Source of the DNA: Rhodospirillales bacterium
GTDB taxonomy: Bacteria > Pseudomonadota > Alphaproteobacteria > Rhodospirillales > UBA2165
DNA length: 64,000 nt
Reading direction: 5' to 3'
Assembly (NCBI GenBank): GCA_022822205.1
Contig: JAJECC010000038.1
Coordinates: 62,001-126,000, forward strand
Shown piece by piece: positions 27,852 to 37,917 of this stretch. The first letter of the stretch is position 1. The number at the start of each line of letters is the position of its first letter. A program made the position numbers and the translations under genes. Under the pieces are notes generated by a model. The model ran no database searches, was not told where the DNA came from, and saw nothing but the letters and a program-made list of their open reading frames with translations.

Positions 27852-30299
27852 ATGACCAAGAGAATGTTGATCGACGCGGCCCACCCGGAAGAGACCCGTG
27901 TGGCCACCGTCGACGGAAATCGGCTTGAAGAGCTAGACGTAGAATCAGCCGCCAGGCGGCAACTCAAGGGAAACATTTATTTGGCAAAGGTGACGCGGGT
28001 GGAGCCCTCGCTCCAAGCGGCCTTTGTCGACTATGGCGGCAACCGCCACGGTTTCCTGGCCTTCAGTGAAATTCATCCCGACTACTACCAAATCCCGGTC
28101 GCCGACCGCGAAGCGCTTATCGCCGAGGACGAGGCCGCCGAAGCGGCGGAGGCGGAAGCGGACGAAACCGATGCCGCGGATGACGGTAAGCCGGATACCA
28201 AGGGGGTCGAGACCATTGGCGGCGGCGACATCGACGATGTCGAGGAGCGACGCGCCAACCGGCCGGTCCGCCGCTACAAAATCCAGGAAGTCATCAAACG
28301 GCGCCAGATTCTGCTGATCCAAGTCGTCAAGGAGGAGCGGGGCAACAAGGGCGCGGCGCTCACCACCTATTTGTCTCTCGCCGGCCGGTATTGCGTGCTG
28401 ATGCCGAATACGGCGCGCGGCGGCGGCATCTCCCGCAAGATTTCCAATGCCAAGGACCGCAAACGGCTGAAATCAATCATCTCGGAACTCGATATCCCGA
28501 AGGGGATCGCGGTCATCGTCAGGACCGCCGGGTCGGACCGGGGCAAGGCCGAAATCAAGCGGGACTACGAATACCTCATCAAGCTTTGGGACAACGTCCG
28601 GACGCGCACTTTGGAATCGACGGCGCCCGCGCTGATTCACGAGGAAGCGAACCTCATCAACCGCTCGATCCGGGATCAATACACCCGCGATATCGATGAA
28701 ATCCTCGTGGAAGGCGATGACGGCTACCGGGCGGCCAAGGATCTGATGAAGATGCTGGTCCCCAGCCATGCGAAGAAGGTGCAGCCCTATCGCGATCCCG
28801 CCGTACCCCTGTTCCAGCGCTATCACGTCGAGAGCCAGCTCGAAACCATGCACAATCAGGACGTGCAGCTGAAGTCGGGCGGCTACATCGTGCTCAGCCC
28901 GACCGAGGCGCTGGTCGCCATCGACGTCAACTCGGGCCGGGCCACCCGCGGACGCAATATCGAGGAAACCGCGCTCAAGACAAACCTGGAGGCCGCCTCC
29001 GAAATCGCCCGGCAGCTAAAGCTCCGCGATCTCGCCGGATTGATTGTCATCGATTTCATCGACATGGACGTCAACAAGAACCAGACGGCGGTGGAGCGTA
29101 AACTAAAGGAAGCCATGCGCCATGACCGGGCGCGCATTCAAATCGGCCGGATTAGTCCGTTCGGCCTTTTGGAATTGTCCCGTCAGCGGCTTCGCCCGAG
29201 TTTGGCCGAGACCTACTCGGATCCATGCCCCCATTGCGGCGGGACGGGAATCATGCGGTCCGTCGAATCCACCGCCGTCCATGTGCTCCGCGGCATCGAG
29301 GAAGAAGGCGTGCGGGGCCGCGCGACGGAAATCGAGGTCGCCATGCCGCCCTCGGTGGCGCTCTACGTCCTGAACCAAAAGCGCGAAACCATCGCGCAGT
29401 TGGAGGAGAAATTTGGCTTCAGGATCATCGTCTCCCAGGATGACGAGTTGATCCCGCCGGACTACGACATCAAACGGACCACGCTTGCCGAGGGTGCCGG
29501 GGACGACGATCAGGACGAAGCCTCGGCCAAGGATGACGGCCAACCCGCGGATGACGGCAGGAAGAAGAAACGCCGACGCCGGGGCCGGCGCCGGCGCGGC
29601 GACGATCAGGCCGAGACCCAGGCGGACAACGACGCCGGCGAAAACGAGGAATTGAAGCCGTCCGGCGACGAGACCGAATCCGACGAGAGCGCCGAAGCCG
29701 CCGCCGGCTCGGATGAAGACGACGGCGAGCAGAAGAAACCCCGCCGCCGCCGGGGCCGCCGCGGCGGCCGTCGACGGTCACGGAACACCGAAACCGAGGG
29801 CGCCGAGGAAAGCAGCGAAGCGGCCGAAACCGCCGAAGAAGGCGATGCGGCGGTCGTCGCGCCCGAACCCGAGGAGGAGGCGGAGGAAACGTCGGAAAAC
29901 GCCGAAGAAAAACCCAAGCCGCGCCGCCGCCGCCGGGTTCGCCGGCGGGCCGCGAGTTCCGATACCGGCGATGCGGCCGCCGCCGACGAGGACGATAAAT
30001 CAGAGGATCCGGCCCCCGAGGCCGGCGCGGAACCTACGGAGACGCCGGAACCGGCGGACCTCGCCGAGCAGCCAACCGAACCGGCGGCCGAACCGGTTGA
30101 GGCGCCGGAGCCTTTGGCCGCCGCGCCGCAGCCGGACACGAACCCGCCCAGGGAACAACCGGCCCCGGTCGAAGAACGTGCGCCGGCGGCGGAGCCTGAA
30201 CCACCCGCATCGACGCCGGTAGTCGTTCAGGACGGCGACGGCGCCCCCGCCGAAACCGATCCCGGCGAGCCGCCCAAGCGGGGATGGTGGAGCCGCTAA
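27852..30299 (+). CDS. rne: Ribonuclease E/G
   Basis: An 815-residue endoribonuclease central to mRNA decay and rRNA/tRNA processing. The N-terminus MTKRMLIDAAHPEETRVA leads into an S1 domain (GNIYLAKVTRVEPSLQAAFV) that carries an acidic insertion at about 95-135. DNase I-like catalytic aspartates lie in VAIDVNSGRATRG and VIDFIDMD. The Zn-link is CPHC at 459-462 (DPCPHCGGTG). After about residue 560 the protein becomes a low-complexity tail of alternating acidic and Arg-rich blocks (KKKRRRRGRRRRG, KPRRRRGRRGGRR), probably the RNA-binding and degradosome scaffold. The ATG follows a GGAG site. The gene converges on the aminotransferase gene. Confidence 0.96.
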   Translation: MTKRMLIDAAHPEETRVATVDGNRLEELDVESAARRQLKGNIYLAKVTRVEPSLQAAFVDYGGNRHGFLAFSEIHPDYYQIPVADREALIAEDEAAEAAEAEADETDAADDGKPDTKGVETIGGGDIDDVEERRANRPVRRYKIQEVIKRRQILLIQVVKEERGNKGAALTTYLSLAGRYCVLMPNTARGGGISRKISNAKDRKRLKSIISELDIPKGIAVIVRTAGSDRGKAEIKRDYEYLIKLWDNVRTRTLESTAPALIHEEANLINRSIRDQYTRDIDEILVEGDDGYRAAKDLMKMLVPSHAKKVQPYRDPAVPLFQRYHVESQLETMHNQDVQLKSGGYIVLSPTEALVAIDVNSGRATRGRNIEETALKTNLEAASEIARQLKLRDLAGLIVIDFIDMDVNKNQTAVERKLKEAMRHDRARIQIGRISPFGLLELSRQRLRPSLAETYSDPCPHCGGTGIMRSVESTAVHVLRGIEEEGVRGRATEIEVAMPPSVALYVLNQKRETIAQLEEKFGFRIIVSQDDELIPPDYDIKRTTLAEGAGDDDQDEASAKDDGQPADDGRKKKRRRRGRRRRGDDQAETQADNDAGENEELKPSGDETESDESAEAAAGSDEDDGEQKKPRRRRGRRGGRRRSRNTETEGAEESSEAAETAEEGDAAVVAPEPEEEAEETSENAEEKPKPRRRRRVRRRAASSDTGDAAAADEDDKSEDPAPEAGAEPTETPEPADLAEQPTEPAAEPVEAPEPLAAAPQPDTNPPREQPAPVEERAPAAEPEPPASTPVVVQDGDGAPAETDPGEPPKRGWWSR

Positions 30300-30311
30300 C
30301 CGGACCGGCGA

Positions 30312-31460
30312 TCAGGCCAGCCAGCCGATAAGTCGTTCGGCGGCGCCCGCCATCACGGCGTTGGCGCCGGCAAAGGAAAACCTCAGGTGCCGGTGCCCCC
30401 GCCCGGGATCGAAATCGATCCCGGGTGTCGCGGCCACCCCGGTCTCCGCCAACATTTTCCGGCAGAAGGCGTCACTGTCGTCGGTCAGGTGAGAGACGTC
30501 GGCATACAGGTAGAACGCCCCGTCCGCCGGCGCGATTTCCCGGAAACCGGCGCGCGGCAATTCGCGGAGCAACAGTTCCCGGTTCTCCGCATATTGCCCG
30601 ACATATCGGTCCAGTTCGTCCCGGCAATCGAACACCGCCGTAGCCGCGATCTGGGAAAGCGTCGGTGGCGAAATGAACAGGTTCTGGGTCAGACACTCGA
30701 TGGACCGCAGAAGCGGCTCGGGAACCACCATCCAGCCCAGCCGCCATCCGGTCATCGAGCAGTATTTCGAAAAGCTGTTGATGACGATGGCGTCCGGGTC
30801 GAAGGCAAGCGCGGTCACCGGGTCCGGCCCGAAGGTGATGCCGTGATAAATCTCATCCGAGATCAACCGGACGCCGTTGTCCCGGCACCACTTCGTCAAT
30901 TGCCGCATCTCCGGCTCCATGATCATTGAGCCGGTTGGATTGGACGGGCTGGCGACAATCAATCCGTCAATGGCATGGCCCGCCTTTTCCAACACGTCGG
31001 GCGTCGGCTGGAAATGCGTTTCCGGCCCCACTTCGATCGTCACCGCTTCGATGCCCAGCGCCGTCAGGATGTTGCGGTACGCCGGGTACCCGGGCGCGAC
31101 GAGGGCGACTCTGTCCCCGGCGTCGAACGCGGCCAGAAACGACAGCAGGAATCCGCCCGATGAACCGGTGGTGATCACCACCCGGCCGGGGTCGACGTCG
31201 GCGCCATACCTGATCTTGTACTGCTCGGCGATCAGATTCCGGAGGGCGGGAACGCCAAGGGCATCGGTATATCCGATCAAATCCTCGTCAAGGGCCGATT
31301 TGGCACGGTCCAGAACCGCCGCCGGCGCCGGCGTTCCCGGCTGTCCGACTTCGAGATGCAGGACATCCTTGCCGGACGCCGCGCGTTCGTTCGCGGCGCG
31401 CATCACGTCCATGACGATGAACGGCGAGATCAGTCCCCGGGAGGAAACCTTGAGCGCCAT
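30312..31460 (-). CDS. Class I/II PLP-dependent aminotransferase
   Basis: A 382-residue fold-type I aminotransferase. The PLP lysine is Lys232 in INSFSKYCSMTGWRLGW. Asn174 is in SPSNPTGS and Asp202 in ISDEIYHGI, all canonical aspartate-aminotransferase-family positions. The substrate cannot be assigned. The start lies 4 nt after the stop of the GGT-like gene on the same strand, so the two are probably co-transcribed. That pairing might link release of an amino acid to its transamination, but this is speculative. Confidence 0.9.
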   Translation of the reverse strand: MALKVSSRGLISPFIVMDVMRAANERAASGKDVLHLEVGQPGTPAPAAVLDRAKSALDEDLIGYTDALGVPALRNLIAEQYKIRYGADVDPGRVVITTGSSGGFLLSFLAAFDAGDRVALVAPGYPAYRNILTALGIEAVTIEVGPETHFQPTPDVLEKAGHAIDGLIVASPSNPTGSMIMEPEMRQLTKWCRDNGVRLISDEIYHGITFGPDPVTALAFDPDAIVINSFSKYCSMTGWRLGWMVVPEPLLRSIECLTQNLFISPPTLSQIAATAVFDCRDELDRYVGQYAENRELLLRELPRAGFREIAPADGAFYLYADVSHLTDDSDAFCRKMLAETGVAATPGIDFDPGRGHRHLRFSFAGANAVMAGAAERLIGWLA

Positions 31461-31463
31461 TTC

Positions 31464-33128
31464 CTACTGCTCGGCCGTCGCCGCAAGGCCGTGAGACCTC
31501 GAGTCCACGGCAAACCGGCATTGCTCCGGACCGCGCTCAAGGCCCGCCCGGCAATGAAGCGCACTGACGCGTCCGAGAACCGCCGCCTCGCCGAGGCGAT
31601 GGCCCCTGTCCCGAAGAAACCGCAGCGACCTTCCATCCATGCCCGCTTCAAAATAGGTGGTATCGCCGTTCCCCGGCCGGCTCACGCGCCTTAGCGCCAG
31701 CGCCTCCTTCAGCGGAATGTCCGCCAGCATCGTCGCGGCGGCAACGGCGGGGACCGCCTCCGGCGTTGCCGGCGCACCGCCGCCGGCGGCGGCGAAGTGC
31801 ACCTGCTGCGTGTTGGGATTAAGAACGATAACCGGGCTGAGCGGCGCGGGACGCGTCGGCGCCGCCGCCATGAACACGCCCGTTCCCCGTGCCATTCTCC
31901 CCGAACCGAAGGGTGCGTTCATGGTCAGGCTGCATGCAACGGCCGATCCCGTCCGGTCGGCCGCGACGAACCCGGTCGACGAAGAAGCGCCATTGCCGCC
32001 GGGCGCTTGGCCGATGCCGATGGAAGCGGGCCGGTGCCGGCCCGAGGCCAGGTTTCCCGCCAAGCGATCGACGTAGGATTCGGAAATCAGCCGCGGACGC
32101 TTCTTGGTTCCGCCGACGGGCGGTGCTTGAGGATCGGCGAGCAACTCGCCGGCGGCGGAAGACGAAGCCTCGGCGATCAGATGCAGGCGTGCATCGCCGC
32201 CCAAATCCTCGAATGCATCGTCGGCCGCGAGCAATGCGTATAGAACGGCGGCGGCCCGGCCTGCCGACGGGGCATCGGCGAAGTGCGCCGAATGGCGGCC
32301 CGACTCCACCTCGATTGTCGTCCCCCAGGACGGATTGTAGGAACGGAGGTCCTCCAACGTCATGGAACCGCCCGCGAGCCGCACGGCATGGGCGAACTCG
32401 CCGCTTAACTTGCCCCGATATAACTCGCCCGGCCCCCGCGCCCGCAGACTGGACAGAATTCCCGCCAGATCGATCTGGCGCAGAAATTGGCCCTCCTTCA
32501 ATGGCTGGCCATCGGGGGCGAGAATGTTCCACGATTGTTGATGGGGCCGCAGCCAAGCCCGCGCCCAGGCGATGTCCCAGGCGAGCGCCCGCGAAGCCCG
32601 CGTCCCAAACCGCGCCAGCTGTTCCGCGCGCGAAACATGCGTCGCCCAGGGCTGATTGCCGAAACGCGCATGCAGGGCAAAAAATCCTGCGGGATTTCCG
32701 GGGACGGCGGTCCGAACGGTACCGGGCGGTGCGGGATTGGCCGGCTGGCCCGGAAGAAATCGCAGGGTTTCGATTTTCTTGCCTTCGGCATCATAGACCA
32801 GGCACACACCGCCGCCGCCGAGACCGGCCGCGGACGGATAGGTCACCGATAGGGTGAAATACATCGCCGTGGCGGCATCCGCCGCCGACCCGCCCGAGGC
32901 GAGCACTTGGCGGCCCACCAGCGCGGCCCGGGGCTCTTCTGCGGCGACGCCGCCGACAAAGCCGAGAACACTGCCCTCGACCCCCTCCAGCGGCTTCTCC
33001 CCGGCGCACGCGGCGAGAGCGAGCGCCGTCAACGCCAACGTTAATTGACGGTGGTAAACGCGGTGTCTACCCTCGCGGAAATATTTGGAGACCCCCCAAT
33101 TGTCTTGTCGTCGAATGGCGTGTCGCAT
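31464..33128 (-). CDS. Gamma-glutamyltranspeptidase-like lipoprotein
   Basis: A ~554-residue Ntn-hydrolase-family protein with a lipoprotein-type signal: hydrophobic LTLALTALALAAC with Cys at about residue 41, so probably membrane-tethered in the periplasm. GGT-family stretches are GGSAADAATAMYFTLSVTYP, GLGGGGVCLVYD, AVPGNPAGFFALHARFG and MNAPFGSGRMARGTG. Where GGT self-cleaves before a Thr in TTHY, this protein has S-T-G-F, so the likely nucleophile is Ser384 and the usual His is Gly. It may be an unusual or inactive member. The start is uncertain: the ATG at 33128 overlaps the divergent M48 gene by 14 bp, and no better start is visible. Confidence 0.75.
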   Translation of the reverse strand: MRHAIRRQDNWGVSKYFREGRHRVYHRQLTLALTALALAACAGEKPLEGVEGSVLGFVGGVAAEEPRAALVGRQVLASGGSAADAATAMYFTLSVTYPSAAGLGGGGVCLVYDAEGKKIETLRFLPGQPANPAPPGTVRTAVPGNPAGFFALHARFGNQPWATHVSRAEQLARFGTRASRALAWDIAWARAWLRPHQQSWNILAPDGQPLKEGQFLRQIDLAGILSSLRARGPGELYRGKLSGEFAHAVRLAGGSMTLEDLRSYNPSWGTTIEVESGRHSAHFADAPSAGRAAAVLYALLAADDAFEDLGGDARLHLIAEASSSAAGELLADPQAPPVGGTKKRPRLISESYVDRLAGNLASGRHRPASIGIGQAPGGNGASSSTGFVAADRTGSAVACSLTMNAPFGSGRMARGTGVFMAAAPTRPAPLSPVIVLNPNTQQVHFAAAGGGAPATPEAVPAVAAATMLADIPLKEALALRRVSRPGNGDTTYFEAGMDGRSLRFLRDRGHRLGEAAVLGRVSALHCRAGLERGPEQCRFAVDSRSHGLAATAEQ

Positions 33129-34476
33129 TTTGCTCGTGGCCGTCCTCGCTCTTGGCGGCGCCTTCGTCCTGTCGGTTGACAAGGCGGCCGCACAGAAAAC
33201 CTCGTTTATCCGGGATGCGGAAACAGAAGGTATCATCCGCATTTATGCCACACCACTTTTCGAAGCGGCAAACCTTGAACCGACGGCGATCAGAATCTTT
33301 TTGATCAATGATCGGGCGCTCAACGCGTTCGTGGCCGGCGGGCTGAACCTGTTCATCAATACCGGTCTGATCATGCGGGCCCGGACCCCGGGAGAGGTGA
33401 TCGGCGTGATTGCGCACGAAACCGGCCATATGTCGGGGGGACACCTGTCGCGAATTCCAGGCGCGGCCCGGAACGCAACCGCCCATGCCATTATGGGTTA
33501 TATTCTGGGCGGCGTCGCCGCCATCGGCGGCCGGCCGGATGTGGGCGCGGCCGTCGTCGCCGGCCAACAAGGGGTCGCACAGCGAAGCTTCCTCCAGTTC
33601 TCCAGAACCCAGGAAAACGCCGCCGACCAGGCGGCGGTACGGCTGCTCGACGCCACCCGGCAATCCGCCCGCGGATTGCTGCGCTTCATGGACGTTCTCC
33701 GGGGGCAGGAAGCCTTGAGTACGGCCTCGCAGGACCCCTATGTGCGGACCCACCCCCTGTCCTCGGACCGAATGTCGTTTCTGGAAGAACATGTGCGGCA
33801 ATCTCCCTATTCCGACGTCCCCGCCAATCCGGAATTGGTAAAATTGCATAACCGCATGCGGGCCAAGCTGATCGCCTTCATCGAGCCGCCGCCGCGCACC
33901 TTCCGGGCCTTTCCCGATAGCGACCGATCCGTGGCCGCCCGCTATGCCCGTTCCATAGCGCATTACCGGGGCGCCAACATCGAACAGGCGCTGGACGGCA
34001 TCAGCGGGCTGATCGCCGATTTTCCGGAAGACGGCTATTTCCGGGAACTAAAGGGCCAGATTTTGTTTGAGAGCGGCCGCGCGCGGGAGGCCTTGCCCTA
34101 CTACGAGGAGGCCATTCGTCTGGTCCCGGATTCGGCCGTGCTGCGGGCCGACATCGGCCGCGTCCAGGTGTCGACCCAGGACCCGGCCCTGCTCGACGCA
34201 GCCATCCAAAACCTGTCCGCGTCGCTGAGCCGGGAGCCGAACCGGGCGTCGGTGTGGCGTCAACTGGGCATCGCCTATGGCCGGAAGGGCGAGCGGGGAC
34301 GCATGTCTCATGCCCTCGCCGAGCAGGCTCTGCTGGAACGCCGCTATCGCGATGCCAAGGGGCTCGCGGACCGGGCGATCGGTCTGCTCCCGGCCGGCTC
34401 ACCTGCGTGGATACGAGCCCAGGACGTGGTTTCCGCGGCCGAGACCGGTCTGGTCCGGCAGCGCCGAAACCGGTAG
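33115..34476 (+). CDS. Periplasmic M48 metalloprotease with TPR domain (BepA-like)
   Basis: A 453-residue protein with a signal peptide (ILLVAVLALGGAFVLSVDKAAA). The zinc protease motif HETGH has His101, Glu102 and His105, and a downstream Glu in SRTQENAADQAA is the likely third ligand. From about residue 275 the protein carries TPR-like helices (RYARSIAHYRGANIEQALDG, GRAREALPYYEEAIRLVPDS), the domain order of BepA/YfgC, which handles outer-membrane protein assembly. The ATG at 33115 is used; a TTG at 33085 is also in frame with GGAG beside it. It diverges from the GGT-like gene. Confidence 0.9.
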   Translation: MACRILLVAVLALGGAFVLSVDKAAAQKTSFIRDAETEGIIRIYATPLFEAANLEPTAIRIFLINDRALNAFVAGGLNLFINTGLIMRARTPGEVIGVIAHETGHMSGGHLSRIPGAARNATAHAIMGYILGGVAAIGGRPDVGAAVVAGQQGVAQRSFLQFSRTQENAADQAAVRLLDATRQSARGLLRFMDVLRGQEALSTASQDPYVRTHPLSSDRMSFLEEHVRQSPYSDVPANPELVKLHNRMRAKLIAFIEPPPRTFRAFPDSDRSVAARYARSIAHYRGANIEQALDGISGLIADFPEDGYFRELKGQILFESGRAREALPYYEEAIRLVPDSAVLRADIGRVQVSTQDPALLDAAIQNLSASLSREPNRASVWRQLGIAYGRKGERGRMSHALAEQALLERRYRDAKGLADRAIGLLPAGSPAWIRAQDVVSAAETGLVRQRRNR

Positions 34477-34614
34477 CCGCGGCCCGCCAATCTCCAGCAT
34501 CTCCGCCTGGGGTCGTTTTTTCGTGAGACCAAAGGGGTTCCGGACGTCCCCACTTGTTCCCCGGCGGGGGCTGGGTCATCATCCCGACGTCACAACCGCC
34601 GGGTATCCCGTTTG

Positions 34615-35385
34615 ATGAAAAGCCTCGTCGTCCTATTGGCGCTCGCCGCCGCGACCCTCGCCCTCCCGGGTGACGCCGCCGCGCAAAGCGGTCCCCGGTC
34701 GTTTCCGGACGGGCTGACGGACCGGCAGAAGGAAGAGGTCCGGGAGCTGATCGGCGAATACCTCCGCGACAATCCCGAGATCATTCTCGAGGCGATTCAG
34801 ATCCTCCAGCAGCGCGAACAGGCGCGGCAAAACGAGCAACAGCGCTCCAATCTGGCCTCGTACCGCCGCGAACTGGAACGCGACCCCACCTCGCCGGTCG
34901 GCGGAAACCCGAAGGGCGACATCACCATCGTCGAGTTTTTCGACTACCGGTGCGGCTACTGCAAACAGGTGCTCCCGGCCATCCAGGAGCTGCTCAGGTC
35001 CGACGGCGACATTCGCTGGGTGTTCAAGGAGCTCCCCATCCTGTCGCGGGAATCGCGGATCGCCGCCCGGGCGGCGCTGGCCGCCTGGAATCTGGACCGG
35101 GACAAGTATATGGATTTCCATACCGCGCTGATGGAATCCCGGGGCGGCCTGTCCGAGCGCGACATTTTGCGCATGGCCGGGAACGTCGGCCTTGATCCGG
35201 AAGCGATCAAGGCCGGCTCGAACGATCCGGCGGTGGAGCAGGCGCTGCAACGCAATTCTCGGCTCGCCGAGCGCCTGGGGATTCGCGGAACCCCGGGCTT
35301 CATCATCGGCGATCAGGTGGTGCCGGGCGCGATCGACCTCCGGACCATGCGGCAAATGATCAAGGAACTTCGGGAACGTTCCTGA
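34615..35385 (+). CDS. DsbA-family thiol:disulfide oxidoreductase
   Basis: A 256-residue secreted thioredoxin-fold protein. Residues 1-24 are a signal peptide (LVVLLALAAATLALPGDAAA). An amphipathic helical segment (about 40-85) resembles the N-terminal dimerisation region of Com1/ScsC/BcfH-like proteins. The active site is CGYC (113-116) after VEFFDYR, and the cis-proline loop is RGTPGFII. A reductase or isomerase role in periplasmic disulfide handling is likely. A TTG immediately upstream is in frame, but the ATG at 34615 is preferred. It follows the M48 protease gene by 138 bp in the same direction. Confidence 0.9.
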   Translation: MKSLVVLLALAAATLALPGDAAAQSGPRSFPDGLTDRQKEEVRELIGEYLRDNPEIILEAIQILQQREQARQNEQQRSNLASYRRELERDPTSPVGGNPKGDITIVEFFDYRCGYCKQVLPAIQELLRSDGDIRWVFKELPILSRESRIAARAALAAWNLDRDKYMDFHTALMESRGGLSERDILRMAGNVGLDPEAIKAGSNDPAVEQALQRNSRLAERLGIRGTPGFIIGDQVVPGAIDLRTMRQMIKELRERS

Positions 35386-35481
35386 GGCCTTCCGACTCCC
35401 GCCCGCGCCGTATTTTCAGTATTCGTTTCAAGGCCCTGCTTCTGTTATACCGGTGCCACGTCTAACGGGGGCACTCCTTCC

Positions 35482-36594
35482 ATGCGCGTTCTATCCGTCT
35501 TCGGCACCCGGCCCGAAGCCATCAAGATGGCGCCCGTCGTCACCGAATTGGCGGCGCGCGACGGCATCGAGTCGTTTGTCTGCGTCAGCGCGCAGCACCG
35601 GGACATGCTCGACCAGGTTCTCGCCGCGTTCGAAATCGACCCCGAGTTCGATCTCGACATCATGACCCACGGACAGACCCTGGAGGACATCACGACCGCG
35701 GTGCTTCGCGGCCTGCCGCCGATCTTCAAGGAACTGGCGCCCGACCGGATACTGGTTCATGGCGATACCACGACGACAATGGCCGCCTCGCTGGCGGCGT
35801 TCCATGAGGGCATCCCGGTCGGACATGTGGAGGCCGGGCTTCGCAGCGGAAACATGATGGCGCCGTGGCCGGAGGAAATGAACCGCCGGGTGACCGACAC
35901 GCTGTGCGATTTGCACTTCGCTCCCACCGAGTCGGCGCGTCAAAACCTGCTGCGCGAAGGTGTCGGCGAAAACGGCATTACGGTCACCGGCAATACGGTG
36001 ATCGACGCGCTGTTCACCGCCCGCGACCGTCTGGCCGAAGAGGGCGGCCTCGCCGACGCCGTCCAATCCGGACTGCCCGCGCTGAACCCGGAACGTCAAT
36101 TGATCCTGGTGACCGGCCACCGGCGGGAAAACTTCGGCGACGGATTTCAGCGGATCTGCGGCGCCCTCGCCGAACTCGGCGCGCGGCCCGATGTGGAGAT
36201 CGTTTATCCGGTCCACCTCAATCCCAACGTCCAGGCGCCGGTTCATGACATCCTCGGCGGCCGGGACAATGTGCACCTGGTCGAACCCGTCGCCTACCTG
36301 CCCTTCGTCGCCCTGATGGACCGGGCGCGGTTGATCATCACCGATTCCGGCGGCATACAGGAGGAAGCCCCGTCGCTCGGCAAGCCGGTTCTGGTCATGC
36401 GGGAGGTCACCGAGCGGCCGGAGGCCGTCGATGCCGGCACCGTGCGTCTGGTCGGCACCGACCGGGCGAAAATCGTTTCGGAGACCGAGCGGCTGTTGGA
36501 TGACGCGGCGGCATACGATGAGATGAGCAAGGCCATCAACCCCTACGGCGACGGCAAGGCGGCCTCGCGAATAGCCGGCGTGATCGGCTCATGA
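35482..36594 (+). CDS. wecB: UDP-N-acetylglucosamine 2-epimerase (non-hydrolysing)
   Basis: A 370-residue GT-B-fold enzyme that interconverts UDP-GlcNAc and UDP-ManNAc. Family motifs: [13 protein letters not shown] at the N-terminus, [35 protein letters not shown], and [19 protein letters not shown] near the C-terminus. It is full length. Its stop overlaps the wecC start (ATGA), forming a two-step route to UDP-ManNAcA. This supports a capsule or O-antigen role. Confidence 0.96.
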   Translation: MRVLSVFGTRPEAIKMAPVVTELAARDGIESFVCVSAQHRDMLDQVLAAFEIDPEFDLDIMTHGQTLEDITTAVLRGLPPIFKELAPDRILVHGDTTTTMAASLAAFHEGIPVGHVEAGLRSGNMMAPWPEEMNRRVTDTLCDLHFAPTESARQNLLREGVGENGITVTGNTVIDALFTARDRLAEEGGLADAVQSGLPALNPERQLILVTGHRRENFGDGFQRICGALAELGARPDVEIVYPVHLNPNVQAPVHDILGGRDNVHLVEPVAYLPFVALMDRARLIITDSGGIQEEAPSLGKPVLVMREVTERPEAVDAGTVRLVGTDRAKIVSETERLLDDAAAYDEMSKAINPYGDGKAASRIAGVIGS

Positions 36595-37838
36595 GCGGCG
36601 GTTCCGGCACCGTTTGCGTGATCGGGCTCGGCTACGTGGGCTTGCCGACGGCGGCGGTCATCGCCAATCGGGGCATCGAGGTGGTCGGCGTCGACACCGA
36701 TGACGACGTGGTCGAGGAACTCGGCCGGGGCGAAACCCATATTGTCGAGCCCGATCTCCATATCCTGGTGCGGAGCGCGATCGCGTCGGGAAATCTCACT
36801 ATCCGCGCCAAACCGGTGGAGGCGGATGTCTTCGTCATTGCCGTCCCTACCCCGTTCACCGGCCGGCGAACCGCGGACCTCAAGCATTTGGAGGCCGCCG
36901 CCCGCGACCTCGCGCCGGTGCTGAAATCCGGCGATCTGGTGGTGCTCGAATCCACCTCGCCCGTCGGCACCACCGAAAAGCTGGCGGCCTGGCTGGCCGG
37001 GGAGCGGGCCGATCTTTCCTTTCCGGGCGACGGCGGCGGGACCTGCGACGTGCATGTGGCCCACAGTCCGGAGCGCGTATTGCCGGGCCGGGTCCTGTTG
37101 GAGCTGGTCGGCAACGAGCGGGTGATCGGCGGCCTGACGCCGGCGTGCGGCGAAAAGGCAAAAGCGTTTTACGCCGCCTTCGTCAAGGGCGGCTGCCACG
37201 TCACGGACGCCCGGACCGCCGAGTTGGTCAAGCTTGCCGAGAATGCCTACCGGGACACCAACATCGCGTTCGCCAACGAGATGGCCAATGTGTGCGAGGA
37301 ACTCGGCATCGATGTCTGGTCGCTGGTCGAGCTGGCCAACCGCCATCCCCGGGTCGATATCCTGCGGCCCGGGCCCGGCGTCGGCGGCCACTGTATCGCC
37401 GTCGACCCCTGGTTCATCGTCCAGTCGGCGCCGGAGTCGACGCCGCTGATCAAAACCGCCCGGGACGTCAATGACGGCATGCCGGCGCGCGTGGTGCGGC
37501 GAATCAGGGCCGCGCTCGGTGAGCAGCCGGGAGGGCCGGTGGCCTGTCTCGGCCTGGCGTATAAGGCCGACATCGACGACCTTCGCGAAAGCCCGGCGCT
37601 CGACGTGATCCGTTTGTTGGCGGCGGAAACCCCGGCGCCGATGCTGGTCGTCGAACCGAACATCGACTCCCTGCCGGGCGGCCTCGTCCCGCGGAACGCG
37701 ACACTGTGCGCGCTCGACGATGCCCTCGATGCCGCCAATATCGTCGTCCTGCTCACCGACCACAATGAGTTCCGCTCTCTGGAACGGGAGCGCCTCGCCG
37801 GGAAAACCGTCATCGACACCCGCGGCATCTGGCGATAG
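36591..37838 (+). CDS. wecC: UDP-N-acetyl-D-mannosamine dehydrogenase
   Basis: A 415-residue NAD-dependent UDP-sugar 6-dehydrogenase. The Rossmann motif is [14 protein letters not shown] followed by VGVDTDD. The catalytic thiol is Cys268 in [15 protein letters not shown], and the central-domain lysine lies in [19 protein letters not shown]. The [11 protein letters not shown] form is characteristic of WecC rather than UDP-glucose dehydrogenase. It oxidises the UDP-ManNAc made by the adjacent wecB to UDP-ManNAcA. It converges with the glycosyltransferase gene 80 bp downstream. Confidence 0.95.
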   Translation: MSGGSGTVCVIGLGYVGLPTAAVIANRGIEVVGVDTDDDVVEELGRGETHIVEPDLHILVRSAIASGNLTIRAKPVEADVFVIAVPTPFTGRRTADLKHLEAAARDLAPVLKSGDLVVLESTSPVGTTEKLAAWLAGERADLSFPGDGGGTCDVHVAHSPERVLPGRVLLELVGNERVIGGLTPACGEKAKAFYAAFVKGGCHVTDARTAELVKLAENAYRDTNIAFANEMANVCEELGIDVWSLVELANRHPRVDILRPGPGVGGHCIAVDPWFIVQSAPESTPLIKTARDVNDGMPARVVRRIRAALGEQPGGPVACLGLAYKADIDDLRESPALDVIRLLAAETPAPMLVVEPNIDSLPGGLVPRNATLCALDDALDAANIVVLLTDHNEFRSLERERLAGKTVIDTRGIWR

Positions 37839-37917
37839 AAGGTGAGGCTCCAAGCGGGCCGGCGGCTCGAACGTCACTCATCGAAAAACCGGCCGCACTC
37901 ATCTCCGGCGTGACCGG

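Noticed and set aside
29500..30290. Repetitive coding region as a possible minisatellite
   Set aside because: It is the low-complexity Arg/Glu-rich tail normal for RNase E, without a constant repeat unit.
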